From contig CM037879.1 of assembly GCA_021292165.1 (NCBI GenBank), forward strand, positions 287,530,272-287,594,271: a stretch of 64,000 nucleotides of DNA, given 5' to 3'. The notes beneath the pieces were generated by a model. That model did not search any database, was not told the DNA's origin, and saw only the letters and a program-made list of their open reading frames with translations. The DNA comes from Shinisaurus crocodilurus. Lineage: Eukaryota > Chordata > Lepidosauria > Squamata > Shinisauridae. The position numbers and the translations under genes were made by a program. Of the stretch, positions 31,204-41,750 are shown in pieces (within the stretch, counting starts at the first letter, position 1; the number at the start of each line of letters is the position of its first letter).

Positions 31204-31378
31204 GCTCGGTCTTCTTCTGAAAGAGGGTCTATGTCCCCCCTGGCAAACCTGAAGTACAAGTTGAAGGGGCAGGATTGCAGCTTAAGATTGATAGGCAAAT
31301 GGTGAAGGAACACCTGATTACTTAGAACAAGTTCAAATCTCCAGGGCCCGACGAACTGTATCCTAGAGTAATAAAGGA

Positions 31379-31640
31379 ATCATAGAATCATAGAAAAGTA
31401 GAGTTGGAAGGGGCCCACCAGCAGGACCGGTGCAAGGCAGTTTGGTGCCCTAGGCAAGATCAGATATTCAGCGCCCCCCCCCCCCATCCCACTTGAAAGC
31501 ACTGTATTTTTTTCAAGGCATTTCTGGAGCCCCCTTTAGCCCTGCACCCTAGGCCACCGAGTCCAACCCCCTGCTCAATGCAGGAATCCAGGTCAAAGCA
31601 TCCCTGACAGATGGCTGTCCAGCCGCACCCCGAATGGACC
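31379..31640 (-). mobile_element. CR1 3' end interrupted by a MITE
   Basis: TCATAGAAAAGTAGAGTTGG lies at 31388-31407 and the CR1 sequence resumes at about 31553 with ACCGAGTCCAACCCCCTGCT through GATGGCTGTCCAGCCGCACC. Confidence 0.85.
31422..31550. mobile_element. hAT-like MITE (CAGGACCGGTGC), truncated
   Basis: The left TIR CAGGACCGGTGCAAGGCAGT equals the reversed right end at 3942. The body matches 3775-3942 inverted (GGTGCCCTAGGCAAGATCAG). The expected far TIR is missing. Confidence 0.75.
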
Positions 31641-31700
31641 GAGATGGACCCAGGGTCTGACTCAGGGCAAGGCATCTTCCGATGTTCCCATGTTCCACCT
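31641..31700 (+). mobile_element. tRNA-Ala-like SINE 3' fragment
   Basis: CCGAGATGGACCCAGGGTCT and GACTCAGGGCAAGGCATCTT, then TGTTCCCATGTTCC. Confidence 0.65.
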
Positions 31701-32019
31701 GCCATAGCGACAGGCATTTTGCTAATTAAAAAGAATGGCACTGCACCCCCACCCATGCATGCGCTCGTGCCCATGGTGGGGAGCATGAAAATGGCCCGTG
31801 CCTCTGCAGACCTGTGCAGATGTGCACATGTGCAGAACAACACACCCTCCGTCTGAACTGCCGCGCTGCCCTTGGAGACGCTTGCATATTTTGAAACTCT
31901 GTCAAACCGCATAAGACAATAATATCTATGCAAACAGAGGGACACTCCAGGGAGAGAGAGAAACAGAAACAAAGCCTTGTTTAAAAAAGAAAAGAGAGAG
32001 GAGTAATCTCACCCTGCAG
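31701..32019. other. No recognisable gene or repeat
   Basis: GTGCACATGTGCAGAACA-like alternating purine/pyrimidine near 31810. Nothing else noted. Confidence 0.45.
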
Positions 32020-32270
32020 AAGCCTCTTCTGACACATCATTGGGCGTTTTAATTCAGGCAATCTTCCATGAAAGGTAACGATGTTATTAAGGTTTCCACC
32101 ACGCAGGCCGATGCCTTTTTAATATAATAAGATCTTCCTTGGAGGAGATTATATGGTGCCGATAACTATCTGATGACACATTGAGCTTTAGCAGATGGAT
32201 TAATTTCTGTTTACATTATGTTGTTAGCGGCCCGAGAAGGGTGCCTCCTTTTTAGCTTAATACCTAAAAA
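32020..32270. other. Candidate conserved non-coding block
   Basis: GGGCGTTTTAATTCAGGCAA, GATGTTATTAAGGTTTCC, GATGGATTAATTTCTGTTTA and CATTATGTTG: five or more TAAT/ATTA cores in 250 bp without any repeat match. Regulatory function is inference. Confidence 0.35.
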
Positions 32271-32599
32271 GCTTGTCATGTTTTATCCCCGCAGCGGCAA
32301 CCACTGGGGAAGAAATGGCTTCCGAAGGTTTCCGGAGAGGACCCTCTCTGCAGGGCATGATAGATCATAGAGCGCAGCTCCAAAGAAGGACCAAAGTCTC
32401 TTGTAGGCACCCGCTGACCCCCACCTTCCCACAGCAGAAGTGGCCTGCATTGGGATTCAAGCTTGCAACAGCAGGATTTTTTTTACCCAGAGAGATGGAG
32501 GGAGGTTCTGGGAGACATTCAGCCTAGGCCCAAACATGGCAGGCCGGTTTACACATCTTTGCTCCTAACTCATTGAATGCCATATGACTTTGGCAGAAC
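32271..32599. other. No recognisable gene or repeat
   Basis: Short frames only. Confidence 0.45.
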
Positions 32600-33240
32600 T
32601 TGAGACACATCATATACCAAAGTTGGCCATTCACCCAGTGGCCAACCAGGGAAACCCACAAGCAGGACATGAGTGCCACAGCACCCTCCCGCCCATCTTC
32701 CCCAGCAACTGGTGTACATAGGCAGACTGTCTCTGATACTGGAGGTAGCATATGGCCATCAGGACTGGTAGCCATCAATAGCCTTTTCTTCCATGAATTT
32801 GTCCAGTCCCCTTTTGAAGCCATCCAAAGTGGTGGCCATCACTACATCTTATGGTAGCAAATCCCATAGTTTAACTATGTGCCATGTGAAGAACTACTTC
32901 CTTTTATCTGTTCTGGCTCATGGGATGACCCCGGGCTCTAGTATTATGAGAGAGGGAGAAAAAATGAGCCCCCTATCTACTTTTTCCACACCATGCATAA
33001 TTTTGTACACCTGTATGACATGCCTCCCCACACTTGCCTTTTCTCTAAGCTAAACAGTCCCATTGTAACTTTTCCTCATCTGGGAGTTTCTCCAGCCCCT
33101 TGACCTCTTTAGTGACCCTTTTCTGCATCTTTTCCCACTCTACGATATCCTTGTTTAGGTGTGGCGGCCAGAACTGTACACAGTATTCCAAGTGTGGTCG
33201 CGCCATCGATACGTATAGGGGCAGCGTGATATTTGCTCAC
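32600..33240 (-). mobile_element. L3-type CR1 3' part
   Basis: UTR phrases (GGACATGAGTGCCACAGCAC) run into a diverged coding part. On the minus strand this is equivalent to SFFTQR..WNSLPQDVV..FKRGLDKF, followed by CCCTTTTCTGCATCTTTTCC, and AGAACTGTACACAGTATTCC at the 5' side. Broken frames. Confidence 0.85.
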
Positions 33241-33688
33241 AATCATCTCGTTCTACCCTCGCCTTTCCTTTTGCTCCCCAACTCCTCCTCCGACCAATTT
33301 CAAAACCCCTTCTCTCATTCCTCTTGGTGAATGCTGATCTATGTACCTACAACTATATTCTCCCTTATGTGTGGAGGAAAAAACCCTTCTCCACACTTAG
33401 AAAAAGTAGCACAACAGGAAGAAAGCCTACTGTTTCCCAACTATGCTAGCTTGCTACAAGCAAGGAGTTGTTAAGTGTGTGGGGCGGGGGACGACGACAT
33501 TGAAACACGCAGTCCGTCCACCATCTCAAGAAGGAACTGTGTGGTTATGCTGAATGCGTAGATTGGCTCTAGACAGGGTTTACCACATCTAAGCTAGTTA
33601 TGTACGTAAGCAGCTTCTTGCAACCTCCAACGACAAAAAACCCCCCAGCACATCCAGACCAGCGCTCAGCTTTTCTTACAGGTCTTTT
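33241..33688. other. No recognisable gene or repeat
   Basis: Unique-looking. Confidence 0.45.
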
Positions 33689-33689
33689 T

Positions 33690-33912
33690 CCAGATAGTTC
33701 TCAGCAAGCAGTGAAGACATTTTTATTTGGCTAAGTTTTCTGTGGCTGTTTATGGGTGGATTACTGCTCTTGTTCCTAATCAAGTTGCTCTGCTTTTAAG
33801 TTTTAAAGTTCTGTGGGCTTAAGTGTTTTCAGTTGTGTACTGTGCACTGTCTTGACTGATTCTTTTGACTTACGGGGAGCATAGATAAACTTTAAATAAA
33901 GAAAGAAATATA
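33690..33912 (+). mobile_element. L2-like LINE 3' end
   Basis: AGCAGTGAAGACATTTTTAT TTGGCT encodes the terminal SAVKTFLFG of an L2-type ORF. The 3' UTR ends GATAAACTTTAAATAAAG. Confidence 0.6.
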
Positions 33913-34006
33913 GGACTGCTTGCAGGAGAGAGAGAGGGGAAGAGAGAGAAGATAAGACATCCTTAGCCCCTTTGATTTTGAGATAGAGAAAGAGAGCATA
34001 TTACAG

Positions 34007-34107
34007 CAGCATTCCCCAACCTGGTGGCTTCCAGATGTGTTGCACTACAACTCCCATGGGAGTTGTAGTGCAACACATCTGGAAGCCACCAGTGTGGGGG
34101 CAAGCTG
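34007..34107. mobile_element. Palindromic hAT MITE with perfect TSD
   Basis: CAGCATTCCCCAACCTGG...GGGGGCAAGCTG, with near-perfect inner arms CCAGATGTGTTGCACTACAA. The 8-bp duplication TATTACAG lies at 33999-34006 and 34108-34115. 101 bp. Confidence 0.92.
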
Positions 34108-34115
34108 TATTACAG

Positions 34116-34660
34116 TAACACAGAGAGAGTTAATCTACTTATGCAGCCTGCTGCATACATGCCCTTATCCATGTTTCTATGGCATGCACGCCCCTGCTTT
34201 CCTGTAGGATCACTGAACATAGGACGTGCGCTGCTGGAGAACCCCGAGGCACTGCTGTCAGCAGGCTAAACAAATATGCAGTGCTCCCTAATGCATCCGC
34301 TCCCCCATTCCCCAGTTGCCCCCAGCACAGGAGAGCTCATCTGGTTTTCTGCTCTCTGAAATCAGGCTATGCAATGGCTGTGATAGATACCAGAGCCGGG
34401 TTCACTGCACTTCCGCGTGGCACAGGACATGTTCATGCGCTAAAGATCACACCCTTCTGCATGGGGTGGGGGCGGCGTCTCACATGGTTCACGACATCCC
34501 ACCTAGTGTTTTTTGGGTGGGCGGGTTTGGGGTGTGTGTGTTAATCATGTCTTCTATTAATAATGAAAGTGTACGCCACCATTTAAAATTCTCAGCCAAT
34601 CTTAGGCAGATAGTTGGAAAGTGCCTATAAATGTAATAAATGCATTTATATCTATATTGA
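34116..34660. other. No recognisable gene or repeat
   Basis: Unique-looking; plus frames at 34179-34630 lack motifs. Confidence 0.45.
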
Positions 34661-34668
34661 TAGCTATA

Positions 34669-34688
34669 GATAGATAGATAGATAGATA

Positions 34689-34724
<36 letters not shown>
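34669..34724. repeat. (GATA)n then (GA)n microsatellite
   Basis: Five to six GATA units, then about 16 GA units, directly upstream of a SINE head. Confidence 0.95.
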
Positions 34725-34725
<1 letters not shown>

Positions 34726-34729
<4 letters not shown>

Positions 34730-34965
34730 CAGTATGGCGTAGTGGTGAGAGTGTTGGACTGGGACTCGGGAGATCCGGGTTCTAGTCCCCACTCGGCCAT
34801 GAAACTCACTGGGTGACTTTGGGCCAATCACTGACTCTCAGCCTAACCTACCTCCTCACAGGGTTGTTGTGAGGATAAAAATGGAGAGGAGGATTATGTA
34901 AGCCGCCTTGGGTTCCTTGAAGGAAAAAAGGCGGGGTATAAATATAATATAATATAATATAATAT
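34726..34965 (+). mobile_element. MIR-like tRNA-headed SINE, full length
   Basis: GAGCCAGTATGGCGTAGTGG to AAAAAAGGCGGGGTATAAAT, with a (TATAA)n tail grading into GATA repeats (34966-34991). Confidence 0.92.
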
Positions 34966-35130
34966 AATAGATAGATAGATAGATAGATAGACTGCCCAGC
35001 CAGGAGAAAAATATGACTGCCACAATCCAACCACAAGCAAGCAGACAAGTGAGTATACAGAGGTCCTTTATTCTAGGCCACAGGCTTTCACACTGTCCAC
35101 GTTTAGGGAAACACTTTCCACATTAACTTA

Positions 35131-35300
35131 GATTTCATAGATCATGGAGTTGTAAGGGGCCTACAAGGCCATCAAGTCCAACCCCCTGCTCAATGCAGGA
35201 AACTAGAGGAGGGGTCTCCCATCCAAGTAATAACCAGGCCTGACCTTGCTTAGCTTTCCACGCTCAGACAAGCTGAGCCAGCGTAAGCCACAGGCCTTTT
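35131..35300 (-). mobile_element. 5S rRNA-derived SINE with CR1 tail
   Basis: Head GGCCTGTGGCTTACGCTGGC, AAAGCTAAGCAAGGTCAGG and TACTTGGATGGGAGACC; tail GATGGCCTTGTAGGCCCCTT, ATGATCTATGAAATC. The tail here reads GGAAGGGGCC-like (TGTAAGGGGCC on plus), unlike most copies. Confidence 0.88.
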
Positions 35301-36009
35301 CTTGGCCACAGACGCCCAGTGTGTTGCAAAGGATTCTGGGTTCTACTGTATGCATGTGGGGCACTCCAGACCACAGGCCTATCGAGCCTCACCGTGATAC
35401 CACAGCACCCCCTGGCCTATATAACACTTTTGGCGCAATTTGGACCTCTTGAGCTCCCGTACTTTTACTTGCTGCAGTTGTTCATATTTATTCATGCCAC
35501 GCTACGTAGCGATAGAAATCAGCTGTGTTTGAAAGGGCCTGATTGATCCTTGCCTGTCTTCTTGCTATCCCAGCAGCACAGCATCCCCCATGCGGCATGA
35601 GCTGAATGTGTGTCTTAGGACACGTCCAAGACACCCCTGCGGCCGTGCATTGCAGAGGAAAATCAAGTCTGTCTTGCAGGAAAGCGTGTCCTCCATTATT
35701 GACCTTCCCCAGGCAAGCTTCTGGGGAACCCAAGGATTTCCCGGAACACACCGTTTGAAAAATCTGCTCAGAAAACATGGGGGTGCACACAGTGGCACAG
35801 CTAGGGTTGGACCAGGGGGTACAGGTCTGGGGTCTCCGTAGCATGCTGTTAGCAGCGGCCGCTGCAGCAGTGTCGTTGCCTTTTACAAAATTCAGCTGCC
35901 GGAGTGGTGCGCATCTTGGTGCGGAACGGAAGGGTGGAGAATCATGTTGTCCTTTGTCCCTAGCAGCAAAATGATTACGCCAGTCCTCCGTACTTTGCAA
36001 TGCAAAGGA
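35301..36009. other. No recognisable gene
   Basis: The 186-codon minus frame over 35488-36048 has no recognisable motif and overlaps repeat sequence at its end. Confidence 0.45.
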
Positions 36010-36010
36010 A

Positions 36011-36556
36011 GTGATGGCTGCGGGTGTTTGAGGGTCCTTGGGCAACACACCGTCAATGCTCCCCCCCCCCCCACGGGTCTACCCTCTCATCACCGGTGTT
36101 ACTAGCTGATATTGCTCCTCATCCCCTTTCTCTCACCATTGCTACTGCTTGCTGGACAAGCGGAGAGCCAAGGGAGCAAAGTAGGCAATGGCATCTGCTG
36201 CTCCTTCTTCTCATCACCACCGTTGGGTGGACCAGAGCGAGAGGCACGTGGACAAGCAGGCTGCAACGGTGAAGATGAGGCAGTGTTCTCCAACCTTGGG
36301 TCCCCAGATGTTTTTGGCCTACAACTCCCAGCATGCCCCAGCCAGCTATGCTGGCTGGGGCATGCTGGGAGTTGTAGGCCAAAAACATCTGGGGACCCAA
36401 GGTTGGAGAACACTGAGATGAGGCATGACTCTTATCAGTGGGTCCCTGCTGGGTTGTGGGCCCTCAGCCATTGCCTGACCATGCCTACCCTTGACTCTAG
36501 ACCTGCTCGTGGCCTCCAGATCTACCTAGCAGTATCTCGACTGTTGCACAGAGCTT
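36011..36556 (+). mobile_element. DNA-transposon-like repeat, copy 1, with MITE
   Basis: GGGTGTTTGAGGGTCCTTGG through GCTCCTCATCCCCTTTCTCT, GCTTGCTGGACAAGCGGAGA, and ACCAGAGCGAGAGGCACGTG to CTACCCTTGACTCTAGACCT. The same order occurs at 36755-37737 and reversed at 54812-55200, where the ends read CAGGGCCGGCGTCAAGG. No coding function. Confidence 0.75.
36281..36415. mobile_element. Palindromic hAT MITE, intact, perfect TSD
   Basis: 135 bp: CAGTGTTCTCCAACC...GGTTGGAGAACACTG, an almost perfect palindrome around CCAGCCAGCTATGCTGGCTG. The 8-bp duplication AGATGAGG lies at 36273-36280 and 36416-36423. Confidence 0.96.
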
Positions 36557-36754
36557 AAACCCAGACAAACAGCGGATTTTTCACGCTCACATCCAGTGTT
36601 CTAAGGGTTCCGATGAGCACACTGGGAGCAATGGATACAAGAACAGACCATTGCACTGGAAGACCTAGTTGTTCAAGCAAGGCTGAAGTAGACCAGCAAG
36701 CCCTCTTATAGTCCTTCCTCTCCAGGAGGATCCAGTGACCAGCCAGGGTGGGAG

Positions 36755-37737
36755 GCAGTGCCAGCTCCAGGTGTTTGAGGGCCCTTGGTCAAGACATCTT
36801 CAATGCCCCCCCTCCTGCAGTGAGTTGACCTTCTCACTGCCATGGTCACCAGCTGCTCTTGCTCCTCATCCTCTTTCTCATTATTTATTTATTTATTTAT
36901 TTGTTGTATTTCTGAATCGCCCATCTGGCCGGCAAACCGGCCACTCTGGGTGATGTACAACATGATAAAATACATTTAAAATACATGATATAAAATACAT
37001 TTAAAACAGTATAAAACAGTATAACTTTTAAAATCCTAACCCACCCCATATTCCCACCTGAATAACCATGTTTTTAGTGAGCGGCGGAAGCTCAACAGAG
37101 AGGGGGCATGGCGGATGTCACTAGGGAGGGAGTTCCACAGTATGGGGGCCTCCACAGAAAAGGCCCTCTTCCTAGTCCCCACCAGTCTAGCTGCTCTGGC
37201 TGAAGGGACAAGGAGAAGGCCGTCTGTGGCAGATCTCGTTGAGCGGCCTACTTGGTGTTGCTGGAGATGCTCCTTGAGATAAACTGGACCGGAGCCGTAT
37301 AGGGTTTTAAAGGTCAAAACCTTGAATTCGGCTCGGCAAGCAACTGGTCGCCAGTGCAGCTCCTTGAGCACTGGAGTGATGTGATCCCGCCAGCGGCTGC
37401 CTTTAACCAGGCGAGCCGCCGCGTTCTGTGCCAGCTGTAGCTTCCGAACCGTCTTCAAGGGTAACCCCACGTAGAGCGCATTACAGTAGTCTAGGCGAGA
37501 CTGCTGCCACTCGCTTGCTGGACCAGCAGAGAGCCAAGGGGCAAGTCGGCAGTGGCATCTCCTGCTCCCCCTTCTCACCGCCACCGTTGTCTGGACCAGA
37601 GAAAAAGGCAGGTGAAGAAGCAGTGTGCAATGGCGAGGAGAAGGAGCAACTTCAGGGGGTTCTGGTCAGTGGGTCCCTGCTGAGATGAGGACCCTCAGCA
37701 GGTGCCCAGCCATGCCTAGCCTTGACGCCAGCCCTGG
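36755..37737 (+). mobile_element. DNA-transposon-like repeat, copy 2, split by L2
   Basis: AGGTGTTTGAGGGCCCTTGG to CTCATCCTCTTTCTCATT, then after the LINE ACTCGCTTGCTGGACCAGCA to GCCTTGACGCCAGCCCTG. It lies 200 bp from copy 1 in the same orientation. Confidence 0.75.
36885..37500 (-). mobile_element. L2-clade LINE with RT C-terminal frame
   Basis: The minus frame (to about 37520) reads SRLDYCNALYVGLPLKTVRK, then LQLAQNAAARLVKGSRWRDH, ITPVLKELHWRPVACRAEFK and LWNSLPSDIRHAPSLLSFRR. This is the conserved end of L2/Rex-like reverse transcriptase. A 3' UTR and (AAAT)n tail follow. 5'-truncated, without the catalytic region. The frame's first 25 residues belong to the host repeat. Confidence 0.92.
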
Positions 37738-37960
37738 CAAAAGGTCCCAGGTTCGGTCCTGAGACCGCTGTCTGAATCCCCTCAGAATTGTTGGATTCAG
37801 AAATACAAGAAATAAATAAATAAATAAATAAATGCTGGGAGTTGTAGACCAAAAACATCTGGGGACCCAAGGTTGGAGAACACTGCCTCATCTTCCCAAT
37901 CCTGCAGTAAATACTGGGCTAGTTGGACCAGTGCTCTGGCTCAGTATCAGCCAAGGTCCA
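37738..37960 (+). mobile_element. Composite of tRNA-Ala-like SINE, LINE tail and MITE half
   Basis: GGTCCCAGGTTCGGTCCTGA (SINE B box) lies at 37743. An AAATACAAGAAATAAATAAA tail lies at 37800-37832. A MITE right half ending GGTTGGAGAACACTG lies at 37833-37886. The SINE resumes with AATACTGGGCTAGTTGGACC at 37909. Order of events unclear. Confidence 0.6.
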
Positions 37961-38218
37961 GTGGGATCTGGTATCATTTTCTACCAAAAAAAAAAAAGGA
38001 TTCCTCTCTCCGAAAGGATCTCTCTCCAAAGGATGCAGGCAAACTGGGTGAAATTAAAATTATATCCAGAGAAGATTAACTGAAGCCAATATGATGAACA
38101 GTGATACGCAAAAGGCCACGGGATGGGCCCATGGGAGAGGCGGGGCTTGAGTCTAAGTCCCCTGGACCAAAATCTAACCACTATGCCCCACAGTCCCTCT
38201 GGCATTCAGTTGAGGTTG

Positions 38219-38406
38219 GTGGCTCCAATGTCAGTGGGGCGGTGTATTCATACCAGGCTCCAGCCTGAACTTTAAAGGAGCTATCCATGGTGCTGAACCT
38301 AGTGGGGCCCAGGGTTCAGCACCATAGATAGCTCCTTAAATTTCAGACTGAAACCCGGAGTGGATACACCACCCCACTGACATTGGTGCCACCAGCCTCC
38401 GCAGCT
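38219..38406. mobile_element. Foldback MITE (GTCAGTGGGG type), complete
   Basis: The arms GGCTCCAATGTCAGTGGGGC and CCCCACTGACATTGGTGCC are inverted, meeting near CTGAACCTAGTGGGGCC. Direct repeat GGCATTCAG (9 bp, or 8 bp plus one) lies at 38211-38219 and 38407-38415. 8-9-bp duplications fit hAT or Mutator-like elements. Confidence 0.85.
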
Positions 38407-38415
38407 GGCATTCAG

Positions 38416-39005
38416 AGGATTGGAGGAGGAACCTGCTAAAACGGCTGGCCGTGATCTACTAACTGACCCTTTAAATGGGAATTTTCAGCCAAGGAACCTC
38501 TATCTCATACTCCTTCTAGAAATGAATGCAGGAGCGGGAAAACAATGCATCACTTTCAATTAAGACTGTCAAGCGATTAAGGCTGTTTTAGTCCATTAAT
38601 GAAGCTGCTGCTAATTGATTAATTGATCGATTCATCAACATTTTTTAAAATCACGACCACAGAATTTTAATGCACCCCCAGAGAGTTGATTCAATAGACC
38701 CCCTTGTACACCAGGGATCCCCTCTGATCCTGCAGACAGAAATACACCTCTCAGCCCCTTACACTTTCAAATCAGGGAAGGAACAGCTTGAAAACAAGGA
38801 CACAAGGATGGACGATAAACTCTCAGCGGGAAAAAATGAACTTGCCCTTGGAACCATCTCAGAAATAGTGGAGTATATATATATATCATTCACTACTATT
38901 GATGGCAGTCACCCGATTCAGGAAATCTTACAGCACAATAGTGTGCATGTTTATTTATAACTTCTCCCACTGAGTTCAATGGGGCTTACACCCAAGTAAT
39001 GGTGT
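38416..39005. other. No gene; AT-rich stretch
   Basis: GCTAATTGATTAATTGATCG at 38611 has several ATTA cores. CACTGAGTTCAATGGGGCTTACACCC at 38967 (first 20 CACTGAGTTCAATGGGGCTT) is a foldback MITE half. Confidence 0.4.
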
Positions 39006-39009
39006 ACAG

Positions 39010-39153
39010 CAGGAATGCCCAACCTAGTGCCCTACAGACAGCTTGGACTACAACTCCCAGCATCCCAACCAGTGCAGCTGTCAGCCATGCTATCTGGGAA
39101 TGATGGGACTTGTAGTCTGGCCCATCTAGAGGTCTCCAGGTTGGGGAGGACTG
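39010..39153. mobile_element. Palindromic hAT MITE, TSD 7 of 8
   Basis: CAGGAATGCCCAACC...GGTTGGGGAGGACTG. Duplications are GTGTACAG (39002-39009) and GTGTATAG (39154-39161). Confidence 0.85.
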
Positions 39154-39161
39154 GTGTATAG

Positions 39162-39779
39162 AGTTCTGTAGCCAATCGATCCGTAGGAATTTTAGTCAAT
39201 GAATTCATTAAATTTGCCTATATATCATATTGAGAAAGTTCTAGTGTTCTCAAGTTCTAATGTTCTAGTGTGTGAAGTGTGCGGGCGGGATACAGAGCAC
39301 ACTTTCTGTGATGCTCGTGTGTCATCGCATGCATCATCTCCCAGCTGCGGCAGGCTGGGCACGGGCCCACAAACTCCCACGTGAATGATGGGCTCGTTTA
39401 TTGCAAATCCTCTTCTTCTTTTTTTCATTTTGCCTCAATTAAGTCACTGTGAAAAATCAATCACGCCCCCTTCTGCGAACAGTAAATCCTCCAAAGGGAC
39501 AATATCCACCATGCCCCCAAACCTGGCAACCCCTCTCCCTTCGGAGGCTTAAATAATAGACGGAGGAAAGTTCAGCAGAGGGTGGATGGGGTGGAGTTGT
39601 GTATTTGAGGCAATTCTTACTGGGGTCTGGGAGGAAATTATCAAGCTTTACAGCACGGTAGCACAAACTCTGGCCCTCGGCCACTGCCCGTACGGCCCCC
39701 AAAGCTGGCAGGATCCCATCCACTCCCCCCCCAGTCCAGCTGTTCCCTGCTGTTCCCTGCCATTTCCTACTGCTGGTAG
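39162..39779. other. No recognisable gene or repeat
   Basis: Short AT-rich unique-looking region near 39165-39240 (AATTCATTAAATTTGCC). Confidence 0.45.
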
Positions 39780-40020
39780 GAGGCAGTGTGGTGTAGTGGT
39801 TAGACTGGGGCTCGGGAGACCCGGGTTCCAGTCCCCACTCGGCCATGAGGCTCGCCGGGTGACTTTGGGCCAGTCGCTGACTCTCAGCCTAACCGACCTC
39901 ACCGGGTTGCTGCGGGGATAAAATGGAGAGGAGGAGGAGGAGGATTACGTAAGCCGCCTTGGGTTCCTTGGAGGAAAGGTGGGCTATAAATTTAACAAAT
40001 AAGTGGACTAAATAAATAAC
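39780..40020 (+). mobile_element. MIR-like SINE, near full length
   Basis: GAGGCAGTGTGGTGTAGTGG; B-box-like GGGTTCCAGTCCCC; tail GGAAAGGTGGGCTATAAATT. Several CpG changes in the middle. Confidence 0.9.
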
Positions 40021-40223
40021 AGAAGTGGTGCTATCAGTGGCAATCGGTGGAGGACGGGAGAAGCTTTTACAATCACCCTTCAGCAATCCCAAGACCTCAA
40101 TGAGCAGGTGGGGAGGTTTAACCTCCCCGTCCCCGGGCACCGAGAAGTAGGGTGGGAGAAGGAGAGAGCACGTGTGCGCGCATCTCCACATGGATGCAGT
40201 GCCACCCTAGTCAACACTAGCAG

Positions 40224-40729
40224 CTAGGGATGCGTGAGGAATTCAATGGACGGGTGAAAATCTGACAGATTTTCATGATCCAGCCCCCTGGATTCCGGAT
40301 TGCGAGCCCTGCGCTGGCATGGACGCGCTGTTGTGCAAGTCGAGACAGCTCACGGAATGCCAGCTCTAAAATGGGCTGCGATTTGCGCATTTAAAAAAAA
40401 CCAAAAACACGCACACGGGAAATTTGTGTGAATTTACGTGCCCAAATTGGCACCCGAAAAGCACGTGGATCTAGCATGGTTTTGCGTAAAGTTGGCCGAT
40501 TTGCAGAGAAATCGGCACCCGAAAAGCACGTGGTCCTCACGTGATTTGCGCAAATTTCCCTAGCACTTTTGAAAAAAAATGTGCAGACTGCAGCCCATCT
40601 TAGAGAGAGGAGTCCACAGGGGGGGGGGAACACCCAACTCGGCCCACTTCCGATCATCGGATCAGAGTCGGGCAGGAAGTCTGTTGAGCTCAAATGAGTT
40701 GGACTTCCCAGCCGTCAGCACATCCCTAT
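40224..40729. mobile_element. hAT-like repeat (TAGGGATG ends)
   Basis: Left CTAGGGATGCGTGAGGAATT, right GCCGTCAGCACATCCCTA. An internal direct repeat AATCGGCACCCGAAAAGCAC / AATTGGCACCCGAAAAGCAC occurs 70 bp apart. Related to 52102-52879. Confidence 0.65.
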
Positions 40730-40778
40730 GTAGGTGCTGACCTTGGGGCTGAAAAGATTGGGCCCCTGCTTTACAGGA

Positions 40779-40923
40779 TAGATAGATAGAGTTAGAGATT
40801 AGAGATTAGAGATTAGAGATAGAGATAGAGATAGAGATAGAGATAGAGATAGATAGAGATAGGTAGATAGATAGATAGAGATAGATAGATAGATAGATAG
40901 AGTTAGAGATTAGAGATAGAGAT

Positions 40924-40961
<38 letters not shown>

Positions 40962-41209
40962 GTAGATAGATAGATAGAGATAGATAGATAGATAGATGAT
41001 AGATAGAGTTAGAGATAGAGATTAGAGATAGAGATAGAGATAGAGATAGAGATAGAGATAGAGATAGATAGAGATAGGTAGATAGAGATAGATAGATAGA
41101 TAGATAGATAGAGTTAGAGTTAGAGTTAGAGTTAGAGATAGAGATAGAGATAGATAGATAGATAGATAGATAGAGAGATAGAGTTAGAGATTAGAGATTA
41201 GAGATAGAG

Positions 41210-41247
<38 letters not shown>

Positions 41248-41462
41248 TTAGAGATTAGAGATTAGAGATAGAGATAGAGATAGATAGAGATAGAGATAGG
41301 TAGATAGAGATAGATAGATAGATAGATAGAGTTAGAGATTAGAGATTAGAGATAGAGATAGAGATAGAGATAGAGATAGAGATAGAGATAGAGATAGATA
41401 GAGATAGGTAGATAGATAGAGATAGATAGATAGATAGATAGAGATAGAGATAGAGATACAGA
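40779..41462. repeat. Large GATA/GAGATA/GATTAGA array
   Basis: About 680 bp built only from GATA, GAGATA, GATTAGA and GTTAGA units, with a few GA tracts. Blocks such as GTTAGAGATTAGAGATTAGA recur several times, giving a loose higher-order repeat. The minus frames of S, L, Y, I are artefacts. Confidence 0.97.
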
Positions 41463-41466
41463 CAGA

Positions 41467-41750
41467 GGGGGGGTCCCCAACCATTTTGGGTGGGTGGACA
41501 CATTTGGAATGCTGAGAGGGTATCATGGGTGCTCTCACAACTGGCTGCCATGGCGGACGTGGGCAGTCACAAAACCCTTGCTTCCCAGACTGCAAAGTGG
41601 TGAGACCAAAAGAAAAGTAACTTGCCCAAGAATCTAAGCCGGGCTGGGGTCTGGGCTCCAAAACACAGAACCACTCTTTTTGAACCCAAATAAGACGTGG
41701 GGGTTCTGGACAGCAGCCGCCCACTGCCCAATTTATTTTTGCAGTCCTCA
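41467..41750. mobile_element. hAT-like repeat (GGTATCATGGGTGC type), copy 2
   Basis: GGGTCCCCAACCATTTTGGG start; shares GGGTGCTCTCACAAC, GGGCTCCAAAACACAGAACC and CTTTTTGAACCCAAATAAG with 24290-24562. Confidence 0.75.

Noticed and set aside
35488..36048. 186-codon minus-strand frame
   Set aside because: Runs from unique DNA into a repeat; no family recognised.
36281..36415. Perfect hairpin as a terminator or microRNA precursor
   Set aside because: Bounded by TIRs and an 8-bp target duplication and repeated many times, so a MITE explains it.
40779..41462. CRISPR-like array
   Set aside because: Units are 4-7 bp without unique spacers; a simple tandem repeat.
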